Made by a program: the position numbers and the translations under genes. A model generated the notes under the pieces. That model ran no database searches. It was given only the letters and a program-made list of their open reading frames with translations, and was not told where the DNA came from. From assembly GCF_016890225.1 (NCBI RefSeq), contig NZ_JAFELM010000034.1:1-64000 (forward strand): DNA of 64,000 nucleotides, given 5' to 3'. This document shows positions 25,313-33,799 of the stretch, piece by piece. Origin of the DNA: Bacillus suaedaesalsae. Its GTDB lineage: Bacteria; Bacillota; Bacilli; Bacillales; SA4. Positions within the stretch are counted from its first letter, which is position 1. The number at the start of each line of letters is the position of its first letter.

Positions 25313-25666
25313 ATGATTACAATTTCAGAAGCAGCAGGCTACCAAATTAAAGACATGATGAAAGAAGAGGGGAATGATAACCTATTTTTACGTGTCGGTG
25401 TAAAAGGTGGAGGCTGTAGCGGACTTTCTTACGGAATCGGCTTTGATGAAGAAAAGAACGCAGATGATATTGAATTAGAGCAACATGGTATTAAAGTGAT
25501 TATCGATCAAGAAAGTGCACCGATTTTAAAAGGTGTCGTAATAGATTTCAAGCAATCCATGATGGGTGGAGGCTTCACCATCGATAACCCGAATGCGATT
25601 GCTGGCTGTGGCTGTGGATCATCGTTTAGAACAGCTACCCGTGAAGGTACTCCTGAAGAATGTTAA
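25313..25666 (+). CDS. yutM: YutM, A-type Fe-S carrier (HesB/IscA family)
   Basis: A 117-aa A-type carrier with the three cluster Cys: VKGGGCSGLSYGIGF and AIAGCGCGSSF. It transfers Fe-S clusters from the SUF scaffold to target enzymes. SD AAAGGAGGTGCTC before ATG 25313. A strong terminator follows at 25672-25712. Confidence 0.95.
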   Translation: MITISEAAGYQIKDMMKEEGNDNLFLRVGVKGGGCSGLSYGIGFDEEKNADDIELEQHGIKVIIDQESAPILKGVVIDFKQSMMGGGFTIDNPNAIAGCGCGSSFRTATREGTPEEC

Positions 25667-25671
25667 TATTC

Positions 25672-25712
25672 AAACCTTTTTGTAGGTAGCACACCTATTA
25701 AAAAGGTTTTTT
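25672..25712 (+). terminator. Intrinsic terminator of yutM
   Basis: AAACCTTTTT/AAAAAGGTTT stem with an inner GTAGGT/ACCTAT pairing, then a T-run. Confidence 0.82.
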
Positions 25713-26003
25713 GTTTGAGAGGAATATAGATGTATTTATCTCTTTTTTACACAAAAGTAATTATTGAAGCTCTTAACATTACAAGCTGGAATCATAAAAT
25801 TCAATCTAAGCACTATTATGTAAAATAAACTATATAATTTCCCATCATTAAACTTGACCAATGTCCTGAATAATAAGTTTTCTCCATTAATATACATATA
25901 GTTGGATTAATAGTTGAAAAATAAAAGGAAAAAGAATAATATGTAATATGTATTTATAATATTTTATGACATTTTTCGCACAATTTTTTATTTTTGAAAT
26001 AGT
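25713..26003. other. AT-rich intergenic region upstream of ndh
   Basis: These 290 bases hold no gene that I can support. The DNA is extremely AT-rich, with possible -35/-10 pairs such as TTGAAA (25914) and TAATAT about 17 nt later. A Rex-type operator follows at 26004. The promoter of the NADH dehydrogenase must lie here. Confidence 0.45.
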
Positions 26004-26021
26004 TAGTGAAAAGTATCACAA
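26004..26021. promoter_or_regulatory. Rex-type operator upstream of NADH dehydrogenase
   Basis: TAGTGA-AAAGTA-TCACAA matches the Rex consensus TTGTGA-N6-TCACAA with one mismatch and the correct 6-nt spacing. It ends 31 nt before the TTG start. Rex senses the NADH/NAD+ ratio and in B. subtilis controls ndh, so the site fits the gene. It also argues for the TTG start at 26053 rather than the earlier in-frame codon at 25966. Confidence 0.65.
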
Positions 26022-26052
26022 TAATACAAAAAATAAAATGGATGTGATTTTT

Positions 26053-27267
26053 TTGAGAAAGCCAAAAATAGTAATCTTAGGTGCTGGCTACGGTGGAATT
26101 ATGACAACCGTAAACTTACAAAAAAAACTTGGAGTTAACGAAGCTGACATTACGTTAGTTAACAACAACGACTATCATTACCAAACAACTTGGTTACATG
26201 AAAATGCAGCAGGTACACTTCATCATGACCGTTCTCGTATCCAAATTAACGACATTATTGACCGTTCAAAGGTAAACTTTGTTCAAGATACAGTATCCAA
26301 GATCATCCCTGAAGAAAGAAAAGTTATTTTAGACAATGGTGAGCTTACATATGATTACCTTGTTGTCGGTTTAGGATATGAATCTGAAACGTTCGGAATT
26401 AAAGGCCTAAAGGAAAATGCTTTTGCAATTGCAAACATTAGCTCTGCAAGACAAATTAAAGAGCATATTGAATATCAATTTGCAAAGTATTCAAATATGA
26501 GAGAAAAGAAAGACGAGCTAATCACAATTATCATTGGTGGTGCCGGATTTACTGGTATCGAATTAGTTGGGGAATTAGCAAACCGTATTCCTGAGCTTTG
26601 CCAGGAGTTTGATATCGACCGTGATAAAGTACGTGTTGTATGTGTTGAAGCAGCTCCAATGATTTTACCAGGTTTTGATCCTGAGCTTGTTGACTATGCA
26701 AGAAGCTACCTAGAGAGAAAAGGGATCGAATTCCGTATCGGAACGGCAATTAAAGAATGTACAACAGAAGGTATTATCGTAGCAAAAGATGATCAAGTTG
26801 AAGAGATTAAGGCTGGTACAGTAATCTGGGCTGCTGGTGTTCGTGGTAACGGGATTGTTGAAGAATCTGGATTTGAAGCAATGCGCGGACGTGTAAAGGT
26901 GGATCCTTATCTACGTGCTCCAGGTCATGATAATGTATTTATCGTTGGGGATTCATCTCTAATGATTAATCCTGAAAATGATCGTCCATACCCACCAACT
27001 GCTCAAATTGCGATGCAACAAGGTATTAATCTTGCGAGCAACTTAGCTGTATTAATTCGTGATTCTGGAAACCTAGAAGAATTCAAGCCAGACTTAAAAG
27101 GTACAGTATGTTCACTAGGACATGATGATGCGATTGGTGTTGTATTCGGTAAGAAGATTGTAGGATGGCAAGCAGCTTTCATGAAGAAAGTAATTGATAA
27201 CCGTGCATTACTTCTAATCGGTGGACCAATGCTCGTACTTAAAAAAGGTAAATTTAATTTCCTATGA
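26053..27267 (+). CDS. Type II NADH dehydrogenase (Ndh/YumB)
   Basis: This 404-aa single-subunit FAD enzyme passes electrons from NADH to menaquinone at the inner face of the membrane. Motifs: FAD site [20 protein letters not shown] site [18 protein letters not shown], second FAD site [16 protein letters not shown], and the quinone-side [14 protein letters not shown] that is diagnostic for NDH-2. TTG 26053 is chosen because family proteins begin with (M)[14 protein letters not shown] and a Rex site lies just upstream. The SD is weak. Location after dapF/yutM suggests YumB; sequence resembles Ndh (YjlD) equally, so no symbol is given. Confidence 0.92.
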   Translation: MRKPKIVILGAGYGGIMTTVNLQKKLGVNEADITLVNNNDYHYQTTWLHENAAGTLHHDRSRIQINDIIDRSKVNFVQDTVSKIIPEERKVILDNGELTYDYLVVGLGYESETFGIKGLKENAFAIANISSARQIKEHIEYQFAKYSNMREKKDELITIIIGGAGFTGIELVGELANRIPELCQEFDIDRDKVRVVCVEAAPMILPGFDPELVDYARSYLERKGIEFRIGTAIKECTTEGIIVAKDDQVEEIKAGTVIWAAGVRGNGIVEESGFEAMRGRVKVDPYLRAPGHDNVFIVGDSSLMINPENDRPYPPTAQIAMQQGINLASNLAVLIRDSGNLEEFKPDLKGTVCSLGHDDAIGVVFGKKIVGWQAAFMKKVIDNRALLLIGGPMLVLKKGKFNFL

Positions 27268-27274
27268 TAACTAG

Positions 27275-27305
27275 AAAAGGCAAGGGATCAATTCCCTTGC
27301 CTTTT
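27275..27305 (+). terminator. Intrinsic terminator of ndh
   Basis: Perfect 13-bp stem AAAAGGCAAGGGA/TCCCTTGCCTTTT with a 5-nt loop. Confidence 0.88.
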
Positions 27306-27341
27306 GATATATGAAACTAAACAAAAAGGTTGGTTGAAATT

Positions 27342-27830
27342 ATGGGGAGTGAGAAAAGAGCAAACGTTTGGCTTGCTGTAGCAGGATTAGTCATTAATTC
27401 AAACGGAGAATGGCTGGTTGTGAAAAAGAAATATGGTGGATTAAAAGGAAAATGGTCCATTCCAGCAGGTTTTGTGAATGCCAATGAAACAATCGATGAA
27501 GCGGTTGTAAGAGAGGTAAAAGAAGAAACAGGCATCGACTGTATGGTAAAAGGCATAGTTGGAATTAGGTCTGGTGTCATAAAAGAAGAAATTAGTGATA
27601 ACATGATTATTTTTACGCTCAAGCCAACAGCGACGTATTCCGTCACAGTACAAGAAAAAGAACTTGAGGAAGCCATATTCGTTAACCCAGAGCTGCTTAA
27701 ACATGATCCAGATACATCAGTACTGTTAAAGTACTATATGGAGATGCTAGAAAATCAGCTAACAACCATTAATGACACCGTTAATCCTGGTGACATTTTT
27801 GGATACACATCCTATAAAATCTTTTATTGA
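27342..27830 (+). CDS. Nudix hydrolase
   Basis: This 162-aa Nudix enzyme has the box GFVNANETIDEAVVREVKEE followed by TGID, all catalytic positions kept. The N-terminal strand WLAVAGLVINSNGEWLVVKK fits the fold. The C-terminus carries GDIFGYTSYKIFY, the end of several Bacillus Nudix proteins next to ndh. ATG 27342 is preferred, with AAAAAGG about 11 nt upstream; TTG 27330 is an alternative. Substrate unknown. Confidence 0.83.
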   Translation: MGSEKRANVWLAVAGLVINSNGEWLVVKKKYGGLKGKWSIPAGFVNANETIDEAVVREVKEETGIDCMVKGIVGIRSGVIKEEISDNMIIFTLKPTATYSVTVQEKELEEAIFVNPELLKHDPDTSVLLKYYMEMLENQLTTINDTVNPGDIFGYTSYKIFY

Positions 27831-27877
27831 GATTTTCATAATAATCGTCGTTCCAGTTGATTGTAGGAGGAACACAG

Positions 27878-27928
27878 GTGTATTCTCCTAAGCTGAGAAA
27901 TAAAGCCTCCTTGCAGCGAAAAAATTAA
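27878..27928 (+). CDS. Possible 16-aa micropeptide
   Basis: A perfect AGGAGG (27865-27870) sits 7 nt before GTG 27878, which opens a 16-codon frame encoding VYSPKLRNKASLQRKN, very basic. It lies alone in the gap between the Nudix gene and yuiA. I recognise no family. The SD is the only support, so it could be chance. Confidence 0.25.
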   Translation: MYSPKLRNKASLQRKN

Positions 27929-28100
27929 TAAATACCAACATTGAGAAAAAGTAAGAAAATAAGCAAAAAACAAAGATTATTCATTATGTATTCGCTTTCA
28001 TTGTAAGATTATTAACAAAATTAACTCTTTCCTTTTTGTTCAATTCTTGATATATTATCAGAAAATTATAAATTATTAAACGAAAGGGAGAGAAGCGAAA

Positions 28101-28220
28101 ATGAAAACTACATCTTATGATACAAAGGATTGTCCTTACTGCTCAGGAAAAGGTTATTTTCAATTACTTCTCGGGGGATCGGAAACATGTACTTGCTGCT
28201 TAGGTACTGGTAAAAAATAA
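28101..28220 (+). CDS. yuiA: YuiA family zinc-finger-like peptide (39 aa)
   Basis: This 39-residue protein has two CxxCxGxG-type knuckles, CPYCSGKG and CTCCLGTG, the pattern of half a DnaJ zinc finger. It matches B. subtilis YuiA in form and position (yuiA-yuiB-yuiC). SD GAAAGGGAG before ATG 28101. Zinc binding is inferred from the four Cys. Function unknown. Confidence 0.85.
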   Translation: MKTTSYDTKDCPYCSGKGYFQLLLGGSETCTCCLGTGKK

Positions 28221-28359
28221 AGCAGCAATAATGACAATAAAGTGAACGACGCGTAAGAGGATTGATTTAACACGAGGAATTCAGTACACTTATCAAAGAG
28301 ATTAACAAGCCTTTGAATAAGTAGGCTTGTTTTGTACAGTGTGCTGGAGGTGAAGGGCA

Positions 28360-28683
28360 ATGACAATGGGATTGCCTGTTTTATTAATATCTGTGCTCTT
28401 ATTCTTTGTTTTGTTTTTCGGAATAGGATTTTTATTAAACATGCTTTTACGTGCTACATGGATTATGGCGATCATCTATCCAATCGTATGCATATTAATT
28501 GTGGATGAAGTTCGCTTCGTCGAATACTTTACAAATACAACAACTTCATTTTCACTTTTAGGTGATAAAATTTCAGCATTAGCAGTTGCCGATATTAGTA
28601 TATTAGTTGCTGGGTTAATTGGTGCCATTTGTTCAGGCATCGTTATAAAAATGCTACGTTCAAGAGGATATCAAATGTTTTAA
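28360..28683 (+). CDS. yuiB: YuiB family membrane protein
   Basis: This 107-aa protein has three hydrophobic segments (about residues 5-28, 32-48 and 74-97) and the basic tail KMLRSRGYQMF. Family YuiB, function unknown. GGAGGTGAAGGGCA precedes ATG 28360. Follows yuiA by 139 bp and ends in a strong terminator. Confidence 0.88.
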   Translation: MTMGLPVLLISVLLFFVLFFGIGFLLNMLLRATWIMAIIYPIVCILIVDEVRFVEYFTNTTTSFSLLGDKISALAVADISILVAGLIGAICSGIVIKMLRSRGYQMF

Positions 28684-28692
28684 AGAAATTGT

Positions 28693-28725
28693 GGTCTTAC
28701 GTGTAATACACGTAAGACCTTTTTA
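28693..28725 (+). terminator. Intrinsic terminator of yuiB
   Basis: Perfect 12-bp stem GGTCTTACGTGT/ACACGTAAGACC, AAT loop, T-run. Confidence 0.9.
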
Positions 28726-28945
28726 TTTTGTCTGGAAAAACTTGAATAATTTATTCATAAAACGGCTGATTTTGGTAATGATAATGTGGTCCCATTTTAT
28801 CCCTTTTCTAACCCACAGTGGATGAGGAAAACTCCCACTGATTGAAGTTTCACATTATCCATTGGTGCACGGATTTTTATTTCCATGAATAATTTCTCGG
28901 AAAATTGGAAATGAATAGATTCGTGAGAGGAGTGAAGGTATTTTA

Positions 28946-29662
28946 ATGGATAGGATAAAAACATTATTAAAGAGAACGATCATGTCCGTTTTATTTTTAT
29001 TAGCAATATTAGCAACATTTTCATCAATTTCAGGTGTACAAGCAGAGGAAAACACAGATCGGTACGACCATCCGTTTTATTCAGCATTTTATGATTATGT
29101 TCCAAGTCCGCCAGAGGAACTTTCTGAACGCAAAACAACATTAAGCTATAAAACGTTAAAAACAACGTCACCAACTGAAACATATATCTCATCAAGCTAT
29201 GCATCTGCTACACCTCCAAGTCTTGAGGAAGCGGTAGATTGGACTCAATATCCTTCAGTGACTGTTACAGCTACTGGATATACTGCTGGGGTAGAATCGA
29301 CGGGGAAATCACCTGATCATCCTTCTTATGGAATTACATATTCAGGTGTGAAAGTAAAACGTGATTTATATTCAACAATTGCTGCGGATAAGAGTGTATT
29401 TCCAATTGGCACAATTCTATTTATTCCAGGCTATGGATTTGGAGTTGTGGCTGATACAGGTGGAGCAATTAAAGGAAATAAATTAGACCTTTATTATGAT
29501 ACCGTTCAGGAAGTTTATGAAAAATGGGGAAAGAAAAAAGTAGAGGTTTATGTTATTGAAAAAGGTAATGGTAAACTAACTGAAGAAAAGTTAGTAAATT
29601 TAAATAATCAACAATCGATGCAAGTGTTTAGACAACAATATTTAGAAAAGACAAAAAGTTAA
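28946..29662 (+). CDS. yuiC: YuiC, 3D-domain cell-wall protein
   Basis: This 238-aa secreted protein has a signal peptide at residues about 8-32 ([19 protein letters not shown], then VQA). The C-terminal 3D domain shows its three Asp residues in [11 protein letters not shown] and [20 protein letters not shown]. YuiC is a small relative of MltA-type lytic transglycosylases (stationary-phase survival, Sps group) and cleaves glycan strands. ATG 28946 follows GGAGTGAAGG. The yuiA-B-C order is that of B. subtilis. Confidence 0.88.
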   Translation: MDRIKTLLKRTIMSVLFLLAILATFSSISGVQAEENTDRYDHPFYSAFYDYVPSPPEELSERKTTLSYKTLKTTSPTETYISSSYASATPPSLEEAVDWTQYPSVTVTATGYTAGVESTGKSPDHPSYGITYSGVKVKRDLYSTIAADKSVFPIGTILFIPGYGFGVVADTGGAIKGNKLDLYYDTVQEVYEKWGKKKVEVYVIEKGNGKLTEEKLVNLNNQQSMQVFRQQYLEKTKS

Positions 29663-29731
29663 AGCGCTCAATATGAGCGCTTCAGACTGTAGACAAACTC
29701 GAATAATTTCGAGCTTTCTACAGTTTTTTAC
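29662..29731 (+). terminator. Two consecutive hairpins behind yuiC
   Basis: AAGCGCTC/GAGCGCTT (29661-29682) is followed by ACTGTAGA/TCTACAGT (29686-29724) with an inner CTCG/CGAG pairing and a T-run. The second looks like the actual terminator. Confidence 0.75.
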
Positions 29732-29773
29732 TATTTTATGATGTATTTCTATATAATTATCTGTTTTGATTTC

Positions 29774-29890
29774 CACTCCATGGCACTCGCTTTCCGAGGG
29801 GTGGGCGGTGAGCCTCCTCAGCGTTTCCGCCTGCGGGGTCTCACCTGTCCCACTGCTCCCGCAGGAGTCGAGTGCCATTCCGCTACAATC
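29774..29890 (+). repeat. Dispersed GC-rich palindromic repeat, copy R2
   Basis: Same block order as R1: TGGCACTCGCTTTCCGAGGG, TGAGCCTCCTC, GCCTGCGGGGTCTCACC, then CCCGCAGGAGTCGAGTGCCA. End arms TGGCACTCG/CGAGTGCCA are perfectly complementary, although they differ in sequence from those of R1. Confidence 0.85.
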
Positions 29891-30170
29891 AGGTTTGTAC
29901 AATCAAGGCTATCTTTTAACAGTTATACTTATAAAATAAAAGGATTCACACTACGTTTATTAGTGTCCTTAAAGGACAGATATTAAAATATATAACCACT
30001 ACCAAGGAAGAATCAATATTTGACCATTCCTACTTACTGCAGAATTGAATGGTAAATTGGATACGAAAATGGTCCGAAATGCTCAAGGCTATTCCATTTT
30101 CATTAGCTTCAAAATTTATATCCATAATTTTGTACATATATAATGACTAATCATCACCTAATCCTGTTAG
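29891..30170. other. Intergenic region without recognisable gene
   Basis: These 280 bases between repeat R2 and the BtuF-like gene hold no supported coding frame. A GTCCTTAAAGGAC palindrome lies at 29967-29979. No convincing terminator for the minus-strand gene could be seen. Confidence 0.4.
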
Positions 30171-30992
30171 CTAACTAAGTCTATCTACTAATAATGGGTC
30201 TATCCCATCGTTATCAGGATAAATAGTTGGGTGGATTAAAGAGCCAAGTTTTTTTAGCCCTAACAATAATCTTGGTGATGGGCGGCAATATAAAGGCTCA
30301 TCTAGTACGTGAATACGATTATGAATAATAGCATTCATAGAATCAGAACCGGGACGTTTCTTCACAAGTTCAGGCTTCATCTTATCTTGTTCAATTCCGA
30401 CCCAAACAAGACCGATATGATCAGGATTCAGAGTTTGAATCTCTTCCCAATCTGTTTGATAGCTTGCAACCTGTTTATCTTCGAAAATATTACGAACTCC
30501 TGCAAGTGTGCTTATTTCTGTTAGCCAATTAATGCCTCCAGGAGTGAAGATAGGTTTTGGCCACCATTCCCAATAAAATGAAGGCTTGTTTACTATTTCT
30601 TTCGAGATCATTTTGTATGTAGTAATGAATTTTCGATAACGTTCTGCAACCTCTGCTGCTTTCAATCTTGTATTTGTATGTTCACCAACTAGCAGTATAT
30701 CGTCTGCAATATCCTCTAACGATTGAGGGTTTAATATAATATGTGGAATGTTACGTCGTTCAAGTTCAGTAATATTTTTTTCCATCCCAGGAACGCTTAA
30801 AGAGGCTAGGACCAGATCAGGATTTAATTGCTCAACCTTATCCATATCAATCGAAAGATCAGGACCTAACTTTGGTAATTGGTGAACGGACTTTGGCCAA
30901 TCGGAATAATCATCTACAGCGATTAGTGAGCTTTCAAGTCCTAAGTATGCTAGTAGCTCTGTATTACTAGGGCAAATAGATATTAACCTCAG
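30171..30992 (-). CDS. BtuF-like (TroA/PBP fold) cobalamin-type binding protein, no signal peptide, probable CTG start
   Basis: A 273-aa protein of the BtuF/FhuD-like binding-protein fold, often annotated cobalamin-binding protein. Landmarks: RLISICPSNTELLAYLGL at the N-terminus, LNPDLVLASLS, and YWEWWPKPIFTPGG in the middle. No signal peptide or lipobox is present, so it is likely cytoplasmic. The first ATG (30845) would cut off the conserved first 49 residues. CTG 30992 sits 6 nt after GGGGGAG, with no ATG, GTG or TTG between; I take it as the start. It begins 13 nt after the yuiD stop and is likely co-transcribed with yuiD. Confidence 0.75.
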   Translation of the reverse strand: MRLISICPSNTELLAYLGLESSLIAVDDYSDWPKSVHQLPKLGPDLSIDMDKVEQLNPDLVLASLSVPGMEKNITELERRNIPHIILNPQSLEDIADDILLVGEHTNTRLKAAEVAERYRKFITTYKMISKEIVNKPSFYWEWWPKPIFTPGGINWLTEISTLAGVRNIFEDKQVASYQTDWEEIQTLNPDHIGLVWVGIEQDKMKPELVKKRPGSDSMNAIIHNRIHVLDEPLYCRPSPRLLLGLKKLGSLIHPTIYPDNDGIDPLLVDRLS

Positions 30993-31005
30993 GAAGCTCT
31001 CCCCC

Positions 31006-31482
31006 TTAATAAATAAGAAAATAAAGTAATAAAGTTAACAATACACCTGATAACCCGCCGAAGAATACTTCAATAGGCTGGTGACCTAATAGTTCCTTTA
31101 ATTCTTTTCTCTTTTCTTGCTCTCCTTTTTCCGGCCAGTGCTTCGCTTCTTCCATAAATTTATGAAAGTCTGTTACAAGCTGATTCAGTACAGTCGCTTG
31201 CTCTCCTGCATGGCGACGCACTCCAGTTGCATCAAACATGACAATAATCGCGAACACTGCTGAAACGGCGAAGATTGGAGAATCTAAGCCTTGTTGCAAT
31301 CCAATTCCAGTAGTAAGTGCTGTAACAGCTGCAGAGTGGGAACTTGGCATACCACCCGTGCTTGTTAACAGAGACCAATCTAGCCTTCGAGAAGCAATGA
31401 ATTGAATGGGCACTTTCACAAACTGTGCAAAGAATATTGCGGCTAGAGCAGCCCATAATGGAAAGTTAGTAAGTAAACTCAT
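31006..31482 (-). CDS. yuiD: YuiD, divergent PAP2-family membrane protein (DUF212)
   Basis: This 158-aa DUF212 protein has about four hydrophobic segments. GGMPSSHSAAVTALTTGIG is the PAP2-like motif, and FDATGVRRHAGEQATVLNQL plus ELLGHQPIEVFFGGLSG carry the other conserved residues. PAP2 relatives dephosphorylate membrane lipids; activity of the divergent group is unproven. ATG 31482 with SD GAAAGGACG. In B. subtilis yuiD lies between yuiC and pepA, as here. Confidence 0.9.
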   Translation of the reverse strand: MSLLTNFPLWAALAAIFFAQFVKVPIQFIASRRLDWSLLTSTGGMPSSHSAAVTALTTGIGLQQGLDSPIFAVSAVFAIIVMFDATGVRRHAGEQATVLNQLVTDFHKFMEEAKHWPEKGEQEKRKELKELLGHQPIEVFFGGLSGVLLTLLLYFLIY

Positions 31483-31550
31483 GTTTGAATACGTCCTTTC
31501 TGACTAATTTGCTATGATGTAGGTAACGTTGTTTTTGGGAGGATAACCAC

Positions 31551-31928
31551 ATGGACTATCCGATGGAATACTATGAATACTTTATTAAATTTAATGAAGG
31601 TGATTACTACACCTGTCATGATTTACTTGAAGAAATGTGGCTGACTGATAAAGATAATCTATTTTTAAAAGGTCTGCTCCAAATGACAGTTGCTATTTAT
31701 CATTATGAGTATGGTAACGTAAAAGGAGCAAGAGCGATGATGAATGTTGGACATCAATACTTACAAAAGTATCGTCCTCGTTACTGGGGGCTAGATTTAG
31801 AAAACGTGAATACATTTATCGAACAATGTCTCCACATTATACCACAACATATAGATCGAGTACCTTTTGAGTCTGTAAAAGAACTACCAATGCTTCCATC
31901 GATATATCTATATCTAGAGGATAATTAG
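31551..31928 (+). CDS. DUF309 family protein
   Basis: This 125-aa helical protein carries the DUF309 signature FNEGDYYTCHDLLEEMW followed by LKGLLQMTVAIYHYEYGN. The HDLLEE-W pattern could bind a metal, but function is unknown. SD GGGAGGATAACC before ATG 31551. It lies 63 bp before pepA on the same strand. Confidence 0.85.
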   Translation: MDYPMEYYEYFIKFNEGDYYTCHDLLEEMWLTDKDNLFLKGLLQMTVAIYHYEYGNVKGARAMMNVGHQYLQKYRPRYWGLDLENVNTFIEQCLHIIPQHIDRVPFESVKELPMLPSIYLYLEDN

Positions 31929-31991
31929 ATACTCGAAATAATTACAAGTTTTCTATATAATAGAATCAGTTACAATTTTGGAGGTGCTTTC

Positions 31992-33491
31992 ATGTTCACA
32001 GTAAAAAATAACTTTTCAGTAAACGAAGCAAGTACTACGCTTGTTGTCGGATTATTTGAAAAAACAGCTTCATTTGAAGGAATTCTTGGAGACGTTAATT
32101 CTGCTTTAGGAGATTCATTAGCTACACTTGTCAAAGAGGGGGATGTTTCTGCTAAAAAAGGTGTTGTTTCAAAAGTACATACACTAGGGAAATTAGAAGC
32201 AAAGCGAATTTACTTCGTAGGATTAGGAAAAGAAAATCAATTTAGCTTCGAAACAGCAAGAAGCTCGTTTGGAAAGCTATTTAAAGCGTGTAAGAACGCG
32301 AAGCTAGAAGAAATTGAAATTGTACTTGATAGCTTTGTAACAGATAAAGTAGATGCTTCTGATGTTGCGCATGCATTAGGAGAAGCACTCCCACTTGCGA
32401 CCTATAAATTTGCAGATTATAAGCAAAAATCAAATGAACCAACAAAGGAAATATCATCTGTCGTTGTTTATACAGAGCAAGATAAAGAAGAAGTAGATGC
32501 TAGCTTAACAGTTGGATATATTTACGGAAAAGGTACGAACAGTGCACGTACGTTAGTAAATACTCCAGCCAATATGTTAACTGCAACAGATTTAGCCCAC
32601 TATGCAGTAGAGCTTGCGACAAAGTATGAACTAGAATACGAAATCTTAGACAAAGAAGAGATGGAAAACCTGGGAATGGGTGCTCTTCTTGCAGTCAATA
32701 AAGGCTCTGTAGAACCACCTAAAATGATAGTCATTAAGTATCAAGGAAAAGATGAGTGGACAGACGTAATCGGTTTAGTAGGAAAAGGGATTACGTATGA
32801 TTCTGGTGGATACTCAATTAAGCCAAAGGATGGTTTAGTAGGAATGAAAACTGATATGGGAGGAGCAGCTGCAGTATTAGGTGCAATGGAAATTATTGCT
32901 GAACTAAAGCCAGAGCAAAACGTTGTCATGGTCATTCCTTCAACTGACAACATGATTAGCGGAAATGCATTTAAGCCAGATGATGTTGTAACTTCTATGA
33001 GCGGAAAAACTATTGAAATCTTAAATACAGATGCAGAGGGACGCTTAGCACTTGCAGATGCAGTAACCTATGCGAAACATCATGGTGCAAATTATATTGT
33101 TGACGTTGCAACACTAACTGGTGGAGTTATCATTGCTCTTGGAAACCATATCACGGGTGCTATGACAAACAACGAAGCACTATTTGAAAGAGTATTAGAA
33201 GCTTCAAATGAAGTTGGAGAAATGATTTGGAGATTGCCTATTACAGATAAATTTAAAGAGCGTGTAAGAAAAAGCAACGTTGCTGATTTAAATAACTCAC
33301 CAGGTCGTGATGGTCACGCAATTTTTGCCGGATTATTTATCGGTGAGTTTGCAGAAGAAACACCTTGGGTACACTTAGACATTGCTGGAACGGCAACATC
33401 ATCATCTGAATATGATCTAGGTCCATCTGGAGCTACAGGCGTTATGTCTAGAACACTTGCGACATTAGTTGAGCGATTTGGAGAAGAATAA
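31992..33491 (+). CDS. pepA: Leucyl aminopeptidase PepA (M17, YuiE)
   Basis: A 499-aa M17 dizinc aminopeptidase that releases N-terminal residues, usually as a cytoplasmic hexamer. Catalytic landmarks: [18 protein letters not shown] (metal-binding Asp and catalytic Lys), [11 protein letters not shown] and the signature [16 protein letters not shown]. Length and motifs are complete. SD GGAGGTG before ATG 31992. Strong terminator downstream. Confidence 0.96.
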   Translation: MFTVKNNFSVNEASTTLVVGLFEKTASFEGILGDVNSALGDSLATLVKEGDVSAKKGVVSKVHTLGKLEAKRIYFVGLGKENQFSFETARSSFGKLFKACKNAKLEEIEIVLDSFVTDKVDASDVAHALGEALPLATYKFADYKQKSNEPTKEISSVVVYTEQDKEEVDASLTVGYIYGKGTNSARTLVNTPANMLTATDLAHYAVELATKYELEYEILDKEEMENLGMGALLAVNKGSVEPPKMIVIKYQGKDEWTDVIGLVGKGITYDSGGYSIKPKDGLVGMKTDMGGAAAVLGAMEIIAELKPEQNVVMVIPSTDNMISGNAFKPDDVVTSMSGKTIEILNTDAEGRLALADAVTYAKHHGANYIVDVATLTGGVIIALGNHITGAMTNNEALFERVLEASNEVGEMIWRLPITDKFKERVRKSNVADLNNSPGRDGHAIFAGLFIGEFAEETPWVHLDIAGTATSSSEYDLGPSGATGVMSRTLATLVERFGEE

Positions 33492-33499
33492 TACGTGAA

Positions 33500-33529
33500 G
33501 GACTGGTCTATGGACCAGTTCTTTTTTTG
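33500..33529 (+). terminator. Intrinsic terminator of pepA
   Basis: GGACTGGTC/GACCAGTTC stem, 4-nt loop, then seven T. Confidence 0.88.
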
Positions 33530-33554
33530 TGGTTTTATTTACAAAATATTGGTA

Positions 33555-33659
33555 ATCGTCCGAGAACTAAACTAAGTCGTCCAAATAATTAACTAAGTCG
33601 CCCCAAAAAAATAAATTGTCGTCCAAAAAAATCTGAAACTCGTCTAAATACCTGAATCC
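33555..33659. repeat. Five-unit degenerate 21-bp tandem repeat upstream of yuiF
   Basis: Five consecutive 21-bp units, at 33555, 33576, 33597, 33618 and 33639. Each begins with a (G)TCGTCC-like hexamer followed by an A-rich stretch: ATCGTCCGAG, GTCGTCCAAA, GTCGCCCCAA, GTCGTCCAAA and CTCGTCTAAA. A 21-bp period is two DNA turns, so the CGTCC blocks lie on one face. Frames contain stops, so it does not code for protein repeats. Confidence 0.6.
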
Positions 33660-33799
33660 TTCCCCTTTTGTAAACTGTATCCAATCTATTATCCCTTGTT
33701 GACACTATGAATCTACCATGATATTATTTTATCGCGTTAACATATTAGTGATTTAGCGAACTAAAGCAATTGAACATATACATCGTAGGAGGATTCATC

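Noticed and set aside
29642-29986. Open frames on both strands across repeat R2
   Set aside because: They result from the GC-rich repeat, have no SD, and the same sequence occurs in intergenic gaps elsewhere.
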